DNA from: Acorus gramineus
Lineage: Eukaryota; Streptophyta; Magnoliopsida; Acorales; Acoraceae
Reading direction: 5' to 3'
NCBI GenBank assembly: GCA_030737835.1
Contig: CM060848.1
Span: 12,880,323-12,944,322, forward strand
Length of the DNA: 64,000 bases
The notes beneath the pieces are model-generated. The model was given only the letters and a program-made list of their open reading frames with translations. It was not told the DNA's origin and searched no databases. A program made the translations under genes and the position numbers. This document shows, in pieces, positions 46,701 to 58,305 of this stretch (the first letter of the stretch is position 1; each line of letters opens with the position of its first letter).

Positions 46701-49093
46701 ACATTGCAACCCATCAAAGAGGAAGGACAAAATAATATAATTGTTGTAATATTGTATTCTCATCGGAGTCGCTATGGTTATCTCCACATTAAATCATGCA
46801 ACAATTTTTCCACGTTGAATGAATTGTCAACCTCAGCTCCGTGGCCAACTGTAGATCCAAGTATAATGGAAATGCTTGGAGTTCTCAGGCCTTCAAAAGT
46901 CTACATCAAATTAGGTTTTACATGAGAAAACAATCCAGCCCCTCCCTTTCCAAATTGAATGCTTGAATGACCACAAATCTGAATGGCAATTTTTTTTTCC
47001 ACCTTTGTTTTCATTATTTGATCCCCTTATAAATAACATCTGACTAGTAGTAACCAAGCAAAAAAGAAAAAGAAAAACATCTGAAGAGTTTGTGCATGAT
47101 CAAGATCATCTCGATACGAACCACCTCTTGACATATTGGTATTAGAAATACCCTTTTTTTCATCAAGGATCATGAGCTTGAGTACTGCTAAATTTTCTTT
47201 TCAGTTAAGCACTTAAGCTTATTGAAGATGGGGATAAGCTTAAGGTTAATTAGAGTTTCAACCATTTCAACATCTCATATGTAGAGGGAAATTGTCGGCC
47301 TTCCCAGAATGTAACATGTGTCCTTACAAATCGGGTTGACGAATAACTTAGCTCGACTCGGAAGATCACGATTGGGTAACGACCACTCGAGGAGGATATC
47401 TCAGAAGACTGACCCCTCACTCGAGAAGGACATCTTAGAAGACTGATCCTTCACTCGAGGAGGTTAGCTCGCTTGATTGATCCTTTGCCACATGCACAAT
47501 GCTGAGGACCTAGTGAAGAGAAGAGGACAACTAGACTAATGATGACTCAAGGAGGATCGAGACCAATCACTTGGTTGAACCCCTCTAAAAGCAAGACCTT
47601 CAAAGCATCTCTAAAACTGACCAATCAGACCTAGGTCCGGACCCAGTCTTAGCTACAGGAAGTGGGAACCACTAAGACCCTAAGATGAGGTCGGGACCAC
47701 TCTACCCAGCTAAACTGGTTGCACACTGCAGTCACAATTGGCACAAATGGGGAGATACCATGTGGTCACGACATCATAACGAACCCACATTGTCGTTCCT
47801 CATGGAATCTTCCATGTCAGAAGATATTCGCTAAAGCAGAGGGACAATTGAAAAACGTACGTGGTCACTCACTAGGCTCAAAAGAGGATGAAGAGGAAGG
47901 GAGAAGGGATCACACTTTTCAAGTAAGCATTTCTACTTGCCAACCATTTTTCTTAGAGACTTCTGGTTCTTCTCCACTGACTTAAAAGTTGGAGTTCCCT
48001 TAACGCACCACAACGGTGCACAAGGTTATTTGGGTGCAAGTTCATCATCAAGAGTATTCGGATCTACACCCGAAGGCATCACTGCTCTTATTGAGGGTAT
48101 TCAGTATTCACCACTTTCATCATATAAAGGGCATTTTTCTATATCATTGTTTTCTATCAATTTGGTTGCATGAACCATATATTAAAAAAGAAAATTTGTT
48201 TCTTATCTTCGTGTTTAATTTCCATGCCCACAATCGGATAAGATTTTAAGGATAATTTATCCTAATTTTATAAGATAAAAAATTCATTAATTTTGTCAAC
48301 AAAATCAAGACATAAATTAAATTTTTGCGCTAATTAAATGTTATTCTCTTTTTAAAGTGAAACAAAAATCATCATATTTACGATTATCTACTTTTTATCT
48401 TAATTATTTTTTTATAATAAATGGGATAAACACTTATCCCTGCATTTATCTTTTTATCCCAACATTAATTTATCCCTAGTCAATTACTACCCGGGTTTTT
48501 GTTTGGCCATCGGTGAACTTTGAGTCTAGTAATTCATTGTGGTGAGTATTTGCTAAGATTTATGTGACACATGAACTGTTTGTTCTTCAACTTGTGTCCT
48601 TGAAACTTCAAACTAGTATTTGATATATTATCTTAGTTAATTTGCCAAAGATTGTCATAACCCCGTCAAATAGTGTTTTGTATATATCATCTAAGTTTTT
48701 ATATCGAGTAATAAAATAGCAAGGTCAAATACTCAAATGTATGTATACTTCTTGATTGTACACACACACACACATTCTGCCTGATCTATTTTTTTTGGGT
48801 GAGCAAATTCTGTAATCTTCTCTCAATCTTTGTTTGCTTCTTTGTAATATGAGTAATTTATAATCTAGTACAGACAGGCCATGTGAATCCAACACCAATC
48901 TCGCTCTCCCTAATAAAGAACTCATATTAAAATTCACCACTCATTTGAGAAAACAAGACCAGATAAAAGTCAACTTGCTCCATGTCAACTCCCCCTCCCT
49001 CCCTCATTCCATCACTTATAACATCCCCTCCCAAGCACTCCATTCACACAGAGAGACAGAGTGAGAGAGAGAAACAGAGAGGGGCCTCAAAAA
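43796..49093. other. Gene-free spacer
   Basis: No gene is supported. It contains a G14 homopolymer near 44817-44830; an AAAT microsatellite near 45359-45388; a diverged relative of the 13378 MITE at about 45436-45594 (TGCGTTTGGTTGCGCGATTG start); and, at about 47280-47980, a less AT-rich stretch resembling a retroelement remnant, with two to three tandem copies of a roughly 35-bp unit (ACTCGAGGAGGATATCTCAG and variants, 47387-47478). The final 100 bases hold the GA-rich leader of the PLAC8 gene. Confidence 0.4.
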
Positions 49094-52000
49094 ATGGGTC
49101 GTGTTGAAGAAGACTCTTCATCGACATACGATCCCCCGGCGCCGGAATCTGACCCACAACAATACCCACAAGAGTCGTCCATCCCCACATACGCCACCCC
49201 AACCGACGAACAACCTCCGCCGGAATCTGACCCACAACAACCACATTACACTCAATTCGAAGAACCAGTGCCCCCTCCTCCTCAACCCAACTATGCAACC
49301 CCACCCCAACAACAACAGCGACAACAGCCATTCCAACAACAACAGCCATACCCACCACCACCCCAAAATCCCCAACCTTACCCACCACCTCAGCCAGTGC
49401 AGTTCCCACCCCAACAGAAGAACTTCATGACTACTACTACTACTACTACAGCCAACCCGCAACAGCAGTACTACCCCCCACAGTCGCCCTACCAAGGCCA
49501 GCAGAACTTCAACAAAGCCCAGCAGTACCCCCCTCAGTCGCCCTACCAAGGCCAGCAGGACCCCCCTCAGTCGCCCTACCAAGGCCAGCAGTACCCCCCT
49601 CAGTCGCCCTACCAAGGCCAGCAGTACCCCCCTCAACAGTACAATCAGCAGAACGGGCAGCAGCAGTTCGCGCCGATGCCCGCCAATGGCATCCCCATGC
49701 AGGCTCCGCCGATGAGTCCGGTTCCGGTGGCTTTGGCCAATGTGGGCACACAACCTTGGACGACCGGGCTTCTTGACTTCATGGAAGATCCCGGAAACGG
49801 TCCGTAATTCTAGATAGTCTAAGGTTGCGTTTGAATGTATAGTTAAAACATAGATACTTTTAAAAATCTCACTTTTTAAACTACGCTTATGAAAAGTAAG
49901 TGTTATTTTGTTAGATTTTCAATTGCTAGAATTTTTTGTTTGAAAAAACAAAAGGAAAGGGATATGGCGTTTAAGAATATTTTATTTTTCAAATCTGTTT
50001 CCAAATGGAGCTTTAATTAAGCTTGTTTTGATTTGCATTTGGTTGATGATACTAACCAGTTTTGAAAAAAAAACTGAGTTTAATTAAAAGTTGCATAAAC
50101 TTATTTGCAAGAAAATGACCACCAGACTAGCTTTCCTATAATCAAAGGAGATATAGCTTCCTGCAAACTGGGTTGCAAACCTAGTTTTTTAGGAAAAGTT
50201 AACACCTAAACGCATTTTCAAACGGGTTTAAAGCACGTGAGACCGTCAACATATATATGCCACACTTAGGTCCCGTTTGAAAACTGGTTTGAACAGCTTT
50301 TAAATTTGCATAAAGCCATATTTTTCAAACTCGTTTCCAAATAGAAAAACTGGACCAAAAGCTGTAAACAGATTTATCTAAAAAAATACTCAAAACTTGA
50401 GTTTTTCATAAGCTGTGAAGAGACGGTTTCCTGCAAAATAAATTTTAAACCTAGCTTTTATCTAAAAATCAATTTTGCAATCGTGCAACAAACGCAACTG
50501 TAGTATAAATGCCGTATATACTCAAAGTGCAGTTACACATACACACACTGAAAGGTTGGTATATACTTACAATCTCAGCTCACGTAACAAATAACCTAAT
50601 GTAACCTTTCTGTCATCTTCCAACCCACATTGCATTGCACACATCAAGAACATAAAAATCCATGATACTAAACTGGTATATATTGCAAATTTTTTCTTTC
50701 CCAAGCAGCTCTCACAACATTCTTCTTCCCCTGCATTACATTTGGCCAGATCGCGGAGGTCATCGATAATGGACACACAAGTAAGTTAATTAAGATGATG
50801 ATTCCAACAAGTGTTCAATTAAGAAAACTTAAAAAATCTAAAATTTGATTACTATTACTCTATGTATGAATTGAAGGTTGTGGTACGAGTGGGATGATGT
50901 ATGCGGGGATCTTAGTGTTGATAGCGATGCCGTGCTTGTTGTCGTGCGGGTACCGGTCGAGGCTGAGAGTGAAGTATGGGCTGATTGAGAGCCCCGCCGA
51001 TGACTGGATGGTGCACTTCCTCTGCGAGTACTGCGCTCTCTGCCAGGAGTACCGGGAGCTCAAGAACCGTGGCATTGATCCCTCTTTAGGTATATATCTC
51101 GTTAAATTTTTTTTTAAATTTACTAAAAAAAAATGAGTTTATTCAATTCGAAATAGAGTAATATATATTCTTTATCAAAGCACATATCTCATTAAACAAT
51201 GTTTACTATTTTAAAAAAATATAAACATGTGTGACATTTTTATAGAGTTATTTTTTAAAAAAAAAAATTATTAAGAGGTTTGATACATGCTCTATTTAAA
51301 AGAGACTGTGATTTATACCATGCCTCACATCCTTTTATTTATTTTAAAATTGAGATGCGATTCACAAATTGAATTTTATTTTAATTTTATCTATTGAAAT
51401 TGAAATATATTTTAAATTTTAAATTTTATCTCAATGTTATATTATTAAATTTTATTTGAATTTTAAAATCACGTGTAACTAAAAATTTAAATTTTCAATG
51501 CTATTTATTGAGATTGCGATATGATTTAAAATAATTAAAGATTGAGATAGTATACTATTTTTATTTTGTTTCAATCTTATTATCTGATTTTATTTGAATT
51601 TTAATAAAATAAAATAGATAACAAAGATAAGATATTACATAGAGAGAAAAAAAAAACATGTAAAATAAGATTGAAATTCTTTGTGTGACAATCACACTGT
51701 GTTGTCTAATAAAAACCTGGGTAAACATGAAAAAATAACTCTATAAAAATGTCACCATTTGTGATATAATTTATAAAAAAACAAGTCCTTGCACACTTAA
51801 ATTATATATATATTTTTTAACCATCTACGTGATAATTGCGTGGCCAAGAAAGAGTTTCTCATTACATTGAAATATGCCAAGTGCCATGGAGATATAATAT
51901 CATGCATCCTTGTTTGGAAAAAAAAAAAAAAGTCATTCGGTTATTTTAAAAAATTGCATGAAATAATAATTTTGTTCACAAGCCAATATATGTATATATA

Positions 52001-52131
52001 TATTGTATGTGTGTGTTCAAACAAGTGGAATGTACAATGGTGCAGGTTGGCAAGGAAACTTGGCTCGAGAGCAGAACATGCAAAACGGGGCGATGATGGC
52101 GCCACCAGTCAACCAAACCATGATGGCTTGA
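49094..52131 (+). CDS. PLAC8 / plant cadmium resistance-like protein with Pro/Gln-repeat N-terminus
   Basis: Four exons join in frame with GT-AG introns: 49094-49799, 50709-50780, 50877-51089, 52046-52131 (358 residues). Residues 1-218 are Pro/Gln/Tyr-rich and disordered, with four near-copies of an 11-residue YPPQSPYQGQQ unit at about 127-182. The PLAC8 core spans about 219-345: PWTTGLLDF, FPCITFGQIAEVIDNG, a hydrophobic segment (GMMYAGILVLIAMPCLLS, about 264-284) and ALCQEYRELKNRG. PLAC8 proteins of plants sit in membranes and are linked to metal or Ca transport and organ-size control. Here the signature CCxxxxCPC reads ALTTFFFPC (236-244), so only its last cysteine is kept. The short C-terminus starts GWQGN, as in the family. 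The first ATG follows a GA-rich leader. Confidence 0.9.
49470..49640 (+). repeat. 33-bp coding minisatellite in PLAC8 exon 1
   Basis: Units of the form 'cagtcgccctaccaaggcca' plus 'gcagtaccccccct' recur at about 49482, 49528, 49567 and 49600, most nearly identical at the DNA level. One spacing is shorter, by loss of a Tyr codon. Near-identity of third positions points to recent slippage or unequal exchange. Confidence 0.85.
49823..50498. repeat. MITE-derived sequence in intron 1 of the PLAC8 gene
   Basis: TAAGGTTGCGTTTGAATG at the left and, in reverse complement, AGTTGCGTTTGTTGC at the right share GTTGCGTTTG. Inside lie further Harbinger-like ends (TTAGGTCCCGTTTGAAAAC at 50266). The arrangement suggests one MITE inserted into or next to another. 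Target duplications do not match cleanly. Confidence 0.4.
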
Positions 52132-55109
52132 TTTACATGCATGTTCAGGACTTCATGTGACTTGTAATTCGATCTCTCTGAATGCGTGTGGTTGAAACTT
52201 GAATTTATAATTTGTTTTTCTTTTTTTTTTTTTTACTTTATTTTCATTGTGTTTGATGTGTGGGATTGGTTCTATGTTTATTCATGTTTTGTATCCTAGA
52301 AATGAAAGAGCATCATCAACCGTAAGAGTGTTGTTTGTGTTCGTCTGTGGGATGGTAAAATGTATGAAAATGTTAAACATGAAAATATTTCCTTTTATTA
52401 ACATGTGAATCTGTGATGACATGGAAATTTGTAGCTAAGTGCTTTTTAGTGAATAAAATTCTATGTGAGTGTTGAAATGCAAATTTTCAGTAAAAAGTAG
52501 ACGCGAGTAATTGGGCCTGTCAATGGATGGGACAGATTTGGTGAAATAAGGTTGATCCAGATCTTATCAGACGAGTTTGGCTCCGTGTGGTGGAGCGTTT
52601 GCGGTGGTGGGTGAGGGTGGACGCGACGCTCAAACAAACACATTTTCCTCCCTCGTGTCGAGCACCCAAATTTACCTTGTCGTATATGTATTTCCTCATG
52701 TTCCTCCGACGCCTCAAAACATAGATTCGCCTCACTGTCCATCCCCACTCCGTGTCGAGCAACCGTGGACGCTATCGCGACTCCGCCAAACGGACCCTTA
52801 GATCCTTATATAGGATTTATGACATAGAATTTTAGGATACTATTAGATATTATCTTTAAAGATGTCTTCATTTGTATCCCTCGAATCTGTTTACAAATAT
52901 CTCTAATTTGCACGCCTCTTAATTTAAGTAAATTTATATACACATCATTCTAATTACATTTTATATGTAAATCATCCCCTCTCAATGTCTATTTGTCACT
53001 CTATACTGACTGTCTGTCGTTCCTTTTTTTTTTTTTTATATAAACATATATCTAATTAAATAAAATATATTAATTTTTTAAAAAAATTAAAAACATGTGA
53101 ATGCTGGAATTTGAACCGTAGGAAATCTCAATCAACATCACATACATGAACGTGTCTTTTCTTTAAAATGACGTCTTGAGAGACGAAATTAACCAGGAAC
53201 ATCCATTGATGTAACAACGAATTCTAAGACAAAAAGAAAATATATACAAGTGGTTGGTCTGCCGACGCGAATGACTTGCCTCATCCATGTTTTCTCCGTG
53301 TTTTGTTTTGGTTCGCTTTCAGCACTCATTGTCCCATTTGATTTTGATTATCCCAATTGAAAGAGAGTTTTGAATGATCAACACAAAGTTTAATAAGACC
53401 CTCTTTCACCCATGTAACAGGAGAATAAATGTCGCTTAATTGTTTTTATTTTGTCCTATTCAACCAATTAATTGAAGTCCCCAAAAAGAAAAATATGGAT
53501 ACCAAAATTATACAGCAAATCCACATTTTAATATATTTTGATCTCATTTAGGTTGCGAAGTAAATTGTTTTGTGATAAATAATTATTTCAGTATTAAAAA
53601 AAAATTGTAGAGTAAATTATTTTATATTTTATATACCGAAATTATTTCATTGTTAATTTGTTTGATCATACATAAGTTATAGATAAAAAGTGAATAAGAT
53701 GTGGATAAAAAATTTTATAAAGTAAAAAATGATTTGACATGATTTATAAGAGATTGATGATTTGGTGGATTAACGCACGTCCAGGAGGACCTGGAATACC
53801 AATACTAATTTATTTACACCTATTTTGATATAATTATACTCACATTACTTTTTGTCTAAACATGTTTTTGAGTTTATTCACTCATATTCTTTCCTATTCC
53901 ACCTATATTCTTCTACCCAAACAAGGACGGAGAATTATTTTGATATAATATAAATCCAAAATTTTTGAGGGGTCAAACACTAATTCTTAAAAATTTAAGC
54001 GCTGATGCATTAATAAGGTTGGTCCCCGCCAATTTATGTAGGTCCCCTCATATTTAAGCGTTGATGATAAGTGATTTGATATGTGAATCTCTTGATACAA
54101 GTGGAATAGAATAATGGAATAAAATGGATAAAATAACGCAATTTCAAAAAAAAAAAAAATGAAATATCAATACCATATTATTCTCACATACTCTTATATA
54201 TATAACCCACTTATTCCTTGAAAGCAAACATGTTTTATGGCATTATCCACCAAATTCTATCATAATCTACATCTACTTTTATACCTGAATAGGAGATTAA
54301 AATTTATATTTTTTGTCATGAACAAAAAGTAAAATTAAGATGTTGAGTTTGGAGTTTTCAATGTATCATGCCAAATTGTTATATGTAATAATAAGGGATT
54401 CAAGATGTTAGCATCCATAAATTTCATTTCAAAAAAAAAAAAAAAAAAATTTACTTGAAGTCTAATTAGTTTTATAATGTGAAAACAAAAATTTATGTAT
54501 ATTTACCACTCTAGCTAAATTCTATCAAATTTTGATACATATTTCTATTAACAACTATTAAATTAATCCTTTTAACAACTATAAATAATAGATCTTTAAT
54601 ATAACAAATATTCATTATAAGGAATCAAAACTATCAATACATAAATTGTTGATCATTGATACGATGTCCAAAACATAATGATCAATTATTTACATTATTT
54701 CTCTATTACTGAACTATTAGACTATGTTATTTTTTGCAATAATTTTTATTCATGAGCAATAATTTTTGCAAGATAGCTAAATTATTTAAAAATTAAATCA
54801 ATGAAGGCACAATCAAATAACATTAGAGATATAAAATCTTAAAAGAAACTAATAAAAGTTGGTGTTGAGCATCATCTCTCTCCAAGTTCATTGCATTCCT
54901 TGGCAGGAGAGTCTATGTGATTGTCAAGTACTTGATCATTCATGTTCCTGTTACTAGTAAATTTCATAGAAATACAACACCAAAGAACATCTAAAAGGCA
55001 TATATTTCATGGAAAATATTAGATAGTCAGGCCCGCAATCCAAACATTTTAATTTGTTTAAAAATTATAATTTATCAAGTGAGGTATGTATATCTTTTAT
55101 ATATAAAAA
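52132..55109. other. AT-rich intergenic region
   Basis: About 52530-52800 is GC-richer and ends 'ccaaacggacccttag', like the right end of a Harbinger MITE; a clean left end is not found. 53000-55100 is very AT-rich with poly(A) and poly(T) runs. No gene or RNA is supported. Confidence 0.4.
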
Positions 55110-55601
55110 AGAGAAAAATCTATATAACCCCCTGTAATCTTCCTGATATCCATATAACCCCCTATATCTATATAACCTCCTATAAATACACCATAAATGC
55201 AAATAACCCCATGCGATTAAATTTTTTTTAACATAATTGAAATATTTCGAACATATTGCATTATCTAAATCATGATTAACAAATATGTATTATTTTAACC
55301 CTCTGAAAGGAGTCAATACTTTTAAAAAAAAGTCTAAAAGAGTAAAATTAAACATATGAGCGTTTTTTTTTTAGTATTGACCGTTTTTCAGGTGTTAAAA
55401 GAATACATATTTATTAATCATGGTTTAGATAACGCAATATGTCAGAAATATTCCAATTCTGTTAAAAAAAATTTAACCGCGGGGGGTTATTTGCATTTAT
55501 GGTGTGTTTACAAGGGATTATATGGATATATTGAGATTACAAGAGGTTATATGGATATCAGGAAGATTACATGTGGTTATGTGAATTTTTCCCTAAAAGA
55601 A
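55110..55601. mobile_element. Foldback element with arms of about 230 bp
   Basis: The left arm (about 55110-55342) and the right arm (about 55372-55601) are reverse complements with few mismatches. Left blocks ATATAACCCCCTGTAATCTT, AAATACACCATAAATGCAAA and AATCATGATTAACAAATATG each have a partner in the right arm. The loop is only about 30 bp. A transcript would form a long, nearly perfect hairpin. No coding capacity. Related words occur near 11750-11850. Confidence 0.85.
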
Positions 55602-56142
55602 TAGTCCATCGAGAATTATATGGACTCATATAAAAATGTTAAATATTTTTAACGATGTATTTAATAGGGGGACTGCCCCTTTCATTATGAAACCCTACAT
55701 ACAATTAAATCAACACTACACAACAGTCCTCTCTTTGTTCTTTCCCCACATACAAATCAACACTACGCAACACAAATCATTGACACCAAAGCCAAGCAAA
55801 GTTTGATCACAGATAGAATGTTTACAAACCAAGTTGTCTCATATTCTCCCAATATGACAAAAAAGAGGAAATCACATAAATATACCAACTACAACAAAGT
55901 TTGGTAACTAAAACACAAAAAAACCCTATCAATCAAACATCTGAAAAAAATCTGTACATACGTCACCCACAATAAACCTCCATAAGGGTGGTGCCCACTG
56001 ATTGGTGTGGAAAGAGAGAGAGGAAAATAAACTAAAATTTTAAACTTTGGTCTATCAGTCGTATGTCATTTATTGCACATGTACAGTTTCTTTGCATTAT
56101 CCCCAAATTCAATACATCACGTTGTTGGCAACAACCAGACCA

Positions 56143-56688
56143 CTATATGGCGTTGGCCCGCGGGCCAGCCCTTCCTCCGGCGCGGGCTGAGCGGGCCGGC
56201 GCCTTCGCCTCCACCACGTCCCCCCTCGCCGGCCGGCACATCCCCATCGCTTGCCTTAGCCAAAACCCATTCAATGGTCTTCCACTCCAAGACAAATAAC
56301 TCTTGTTATTCTTGTCTCTCTTCTTTTTTATGGACTGATAGGAAACCGAGTTGCCAGAGGCAATAAAGAGGTCGAGTTGTCTGGTGATCATCTCGACCTC
56401 GTAGGCGTCGAGGAGCGAATTGTCCGTGTGGGCCGGGCTGGGCGGCAAGGAGCCCGTGGAGGACGACGCTAGCGATGGAGATGTTGTTGTCGTCGCCGCG
56501 GAAGCTCGCTCTGCCTCGAGTTTGAACCGGGTGGGTTGCGGGGGCCTGCGCTCGCGCGCAAGGTCGAACTCGCGCGATGGGTCATCCTCGGCGCCCGCGC
56601 CGCGCATGTACCACGCCCACGCCGCGGCCTTCACTAGCGCGAGCTCGTCGGTCGTGCTTGATCTAAGCTTCTTCATGGTATTCTTCAT
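56143..56688 (-). CDS. Uncharacterised plant protein (181 residues)
   Basis: One-exon frame starting MKNTMKKLRSS (a second ATG is at codon 5). It has strong coding character: GC-rich within AT-rich flanks. The N-terminal block TTDELALVKAAAWAWYMRG and a following RFKLEAE look like conserved motifs of a plant-specific family with no known function; this is from memory and I give no name. A Ser/Thr/Pro-rich linker (about 60-85) is followed by SLLDAYEVEMITRQLDLFI, a probable amphipathic helix, then a basic stretch (SIKKKRDKNNK) that could be a nuclear localisation signal, and a C-terminal NGFWLRQAMGMCRPARGDVVE block. There is no signal peptide or membrane segment. Confidence 0.7.
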   Translation of the reverse strand: MKNTMKKLRSSTTDELALVKAAAWAWYMRGAGAEDDPSREFDLARERRPPQPTRFKLEAERASAATTTTSPSLASSSTGSLPPSPAHTDNSLLDAYEVEMITRQLDLFIASGNSVSYQSIKKKRDKNNKSYLSWSGRPLNGFWLRQAMGMCRPARGDVVEAKAPARSARAGGRAGPRANAI

Positions 56689-57592
56689 ATGAATTTGAAT
56701 AGTTGATCAGAAGAGTAGCTGTTGGGTTTTTGGGGAATACTTGTTGGGGGTGAGGTTGGTATTGTTTTAGTCTCTTCACCTCTCTAAAAGGGAAGGTATT
56801 TTGTGGATCCTATTTTGCTTGGATTTGGTTTTTGAGGGAAGGGACTTCGATGTGTGATTTGGGTGATGATGAGAGGCATTGAATGGAGAGTGACCCCACA
56901 TAAAAGTAAGTATGTGTAATGATCCATATTTGAAGGGGTTCATATGAGGCCCAACTGCCCAATTTGTGTTCAGACAGGGTGTTCAACTTTCTTTGATGGT
57001 ATTTAAAGCATTCCATGTGGTGTAATTAATGGATCACAATTTGTCAAATTTGTATTTTAAAGCTAGGACAGGTGAGATTGAAATAATGGAGATCATTGGA
57101 GTAAGTACCAAGCAAAAAAAAAAAAAAATCACAGAAGAAAGGGTAAGTCAATTCAAGGTTTTGCGTTGACTTTAGATTAATTGATTTTTGTTTGGTTTCC
57201 TCTTAACTTTTCTTTTGGAAGTTTTTAGTCAATTTAATACATTTATATCTGAATCCCAGAATTGTTAAAAAAATTTTTTTTTTTTTTTTAACAAATGATA
57301 ATCCATTCATTAAAGAAAAATCCACCAAAAAACCCCTAGAGTACTTTGTAACATAGAGGATTGGGCAAAAAAGGGAGATATCCCTCTCAATCCCAGAGTT
57401 GTAAGTTTTTTTTTCTGTAAGCTTATGTGCTACGTTCTATGTACATGTTGCTATGTAATATGGTTTATGCATATTTAATAATATAAGTCTTTCCAGTTTC
57501 CATCCTATATGCTTCCTGTCAATTAATATATAAAACAAAAAAAAAAAAAAAAAAAACCCCTCTAAAAAGAATTTGGTCTAAAAACTTTTGTA

Positions 57593-57994
57593 TTAAAAGT
57601 AACTCTCTAAAAGAATATTTTTCTCTAAAAGTGTCCCAAGAACAGAATCGGCAAATCTTAGATGCCTATTGTCTTGGAGACAAATTAGAACAGCAGTGTT
57701 CAAGTTCTCTCTAGCTAGGGCATGTACTGATACCTGCACTAATCCAATGTGAAGATAGTGATATTGGGATTTTGCCCTTATCCTGTCTATTTCCTTTTGG
57801 GATATAAGGTGGAAATTCTCATGCCCATCAGTCAAAGGGATGGTTCTTTCAATAGTCTTGATATAATAGTCTGTTTTAAGACTAAAGGTGTTACAAACAT
57901 AAATCTCGTTGAATGGGACTTTAGGGATTTTCCAATTACTGACAGATTGTTCTATATTCTCATAGTTTATCTGTTGCATGTTTTTAATGGACAT
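57593..57994 (-). pseudogene. Endogenous pararetrovirus movement-protein fragment
   Basis: A 133-residue open stretch on the reverse strand, with the 30K-superfamily movement-protein core (HIGLVQVSVHAL, then AVLICLQDNRHLRFADSVLG). The open frame extends upstream without an ATG to a stop at about 58085. Downstream it is cut at about 57613, where the left copy of the inverted viral leader begins, so the C-terminal half and the coat-protein region are missing. In caulimovirids this protein forms tubules at plasmodesmata. It lies downstream, in the viral sense, of the primer-binding site (58292-58305), as expected for the first domain of the polyprotein. Confidence 0.8.
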
Positions 57995-58201
57995 AGTCCT
58001 AATGGCAGGGGGATTTGATGCTCTAGAGGTGGAGGCTCCATCCGTAGAAGTGGAGGCTTCATGTACCCATGATATAAGGGATCAGAAAAGATTGGCTATG
58101 AGGGAGTGCAAGGAAACCAGTCAACGACGTATTACGTCCCTAACTCTACTGAACCTTAGAAGAGAGTGTGGACAACGCGACTACAAGGTCACAAAAGCAC
58201 T

Positions 58202-58262
58202 GTTCACCGGCCGGTACTGTTCAAAGTACTGTTCAAAGTACTGTTCAAAGTACTGTTCATAC
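58202..58262. repeat. Short tandem repeat in the viral leader
   Basis: 'gtactgttcaaa' is repeated four times (12-bp unit), just downstream, in the viral sense, of the primer-binding site. A second tandem pair of about 26 bp (TAGAGAGTCACTTTTAATAC) lies at 58312-58363 on the other side. Confidence 0.8.
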
Positions 58263-58291
58263 AAGCAAAAAACCCCTTTTTATAACAATTT

Positions 58292-58305
58292 TGGCTCTGA
58301 TACCA
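58292..58305 (-). other. tRNA-Met primer-binding site of the pararetrovirus
   Basis: On the reverse strand the 14 bases read TGGTATCAGAGCCA, the canonical plant initiator tRNA-Met complement used to prime minus-strand synthesis in caulimovirids and many LTR retrotransposons. It sits between the TATA box (58686-58697) and the movement-protein frame, in the order expected for an intact leader. Confidence 0.85.

Noticed and set aside
49118..49753. 211-codon reverse-strand frame opposite PLAC8 exon 1
   Set aside because: Low-complexity Leu/Gly/Val/Arg sequence produced by the complement of Pro/Gln codons; no domain.
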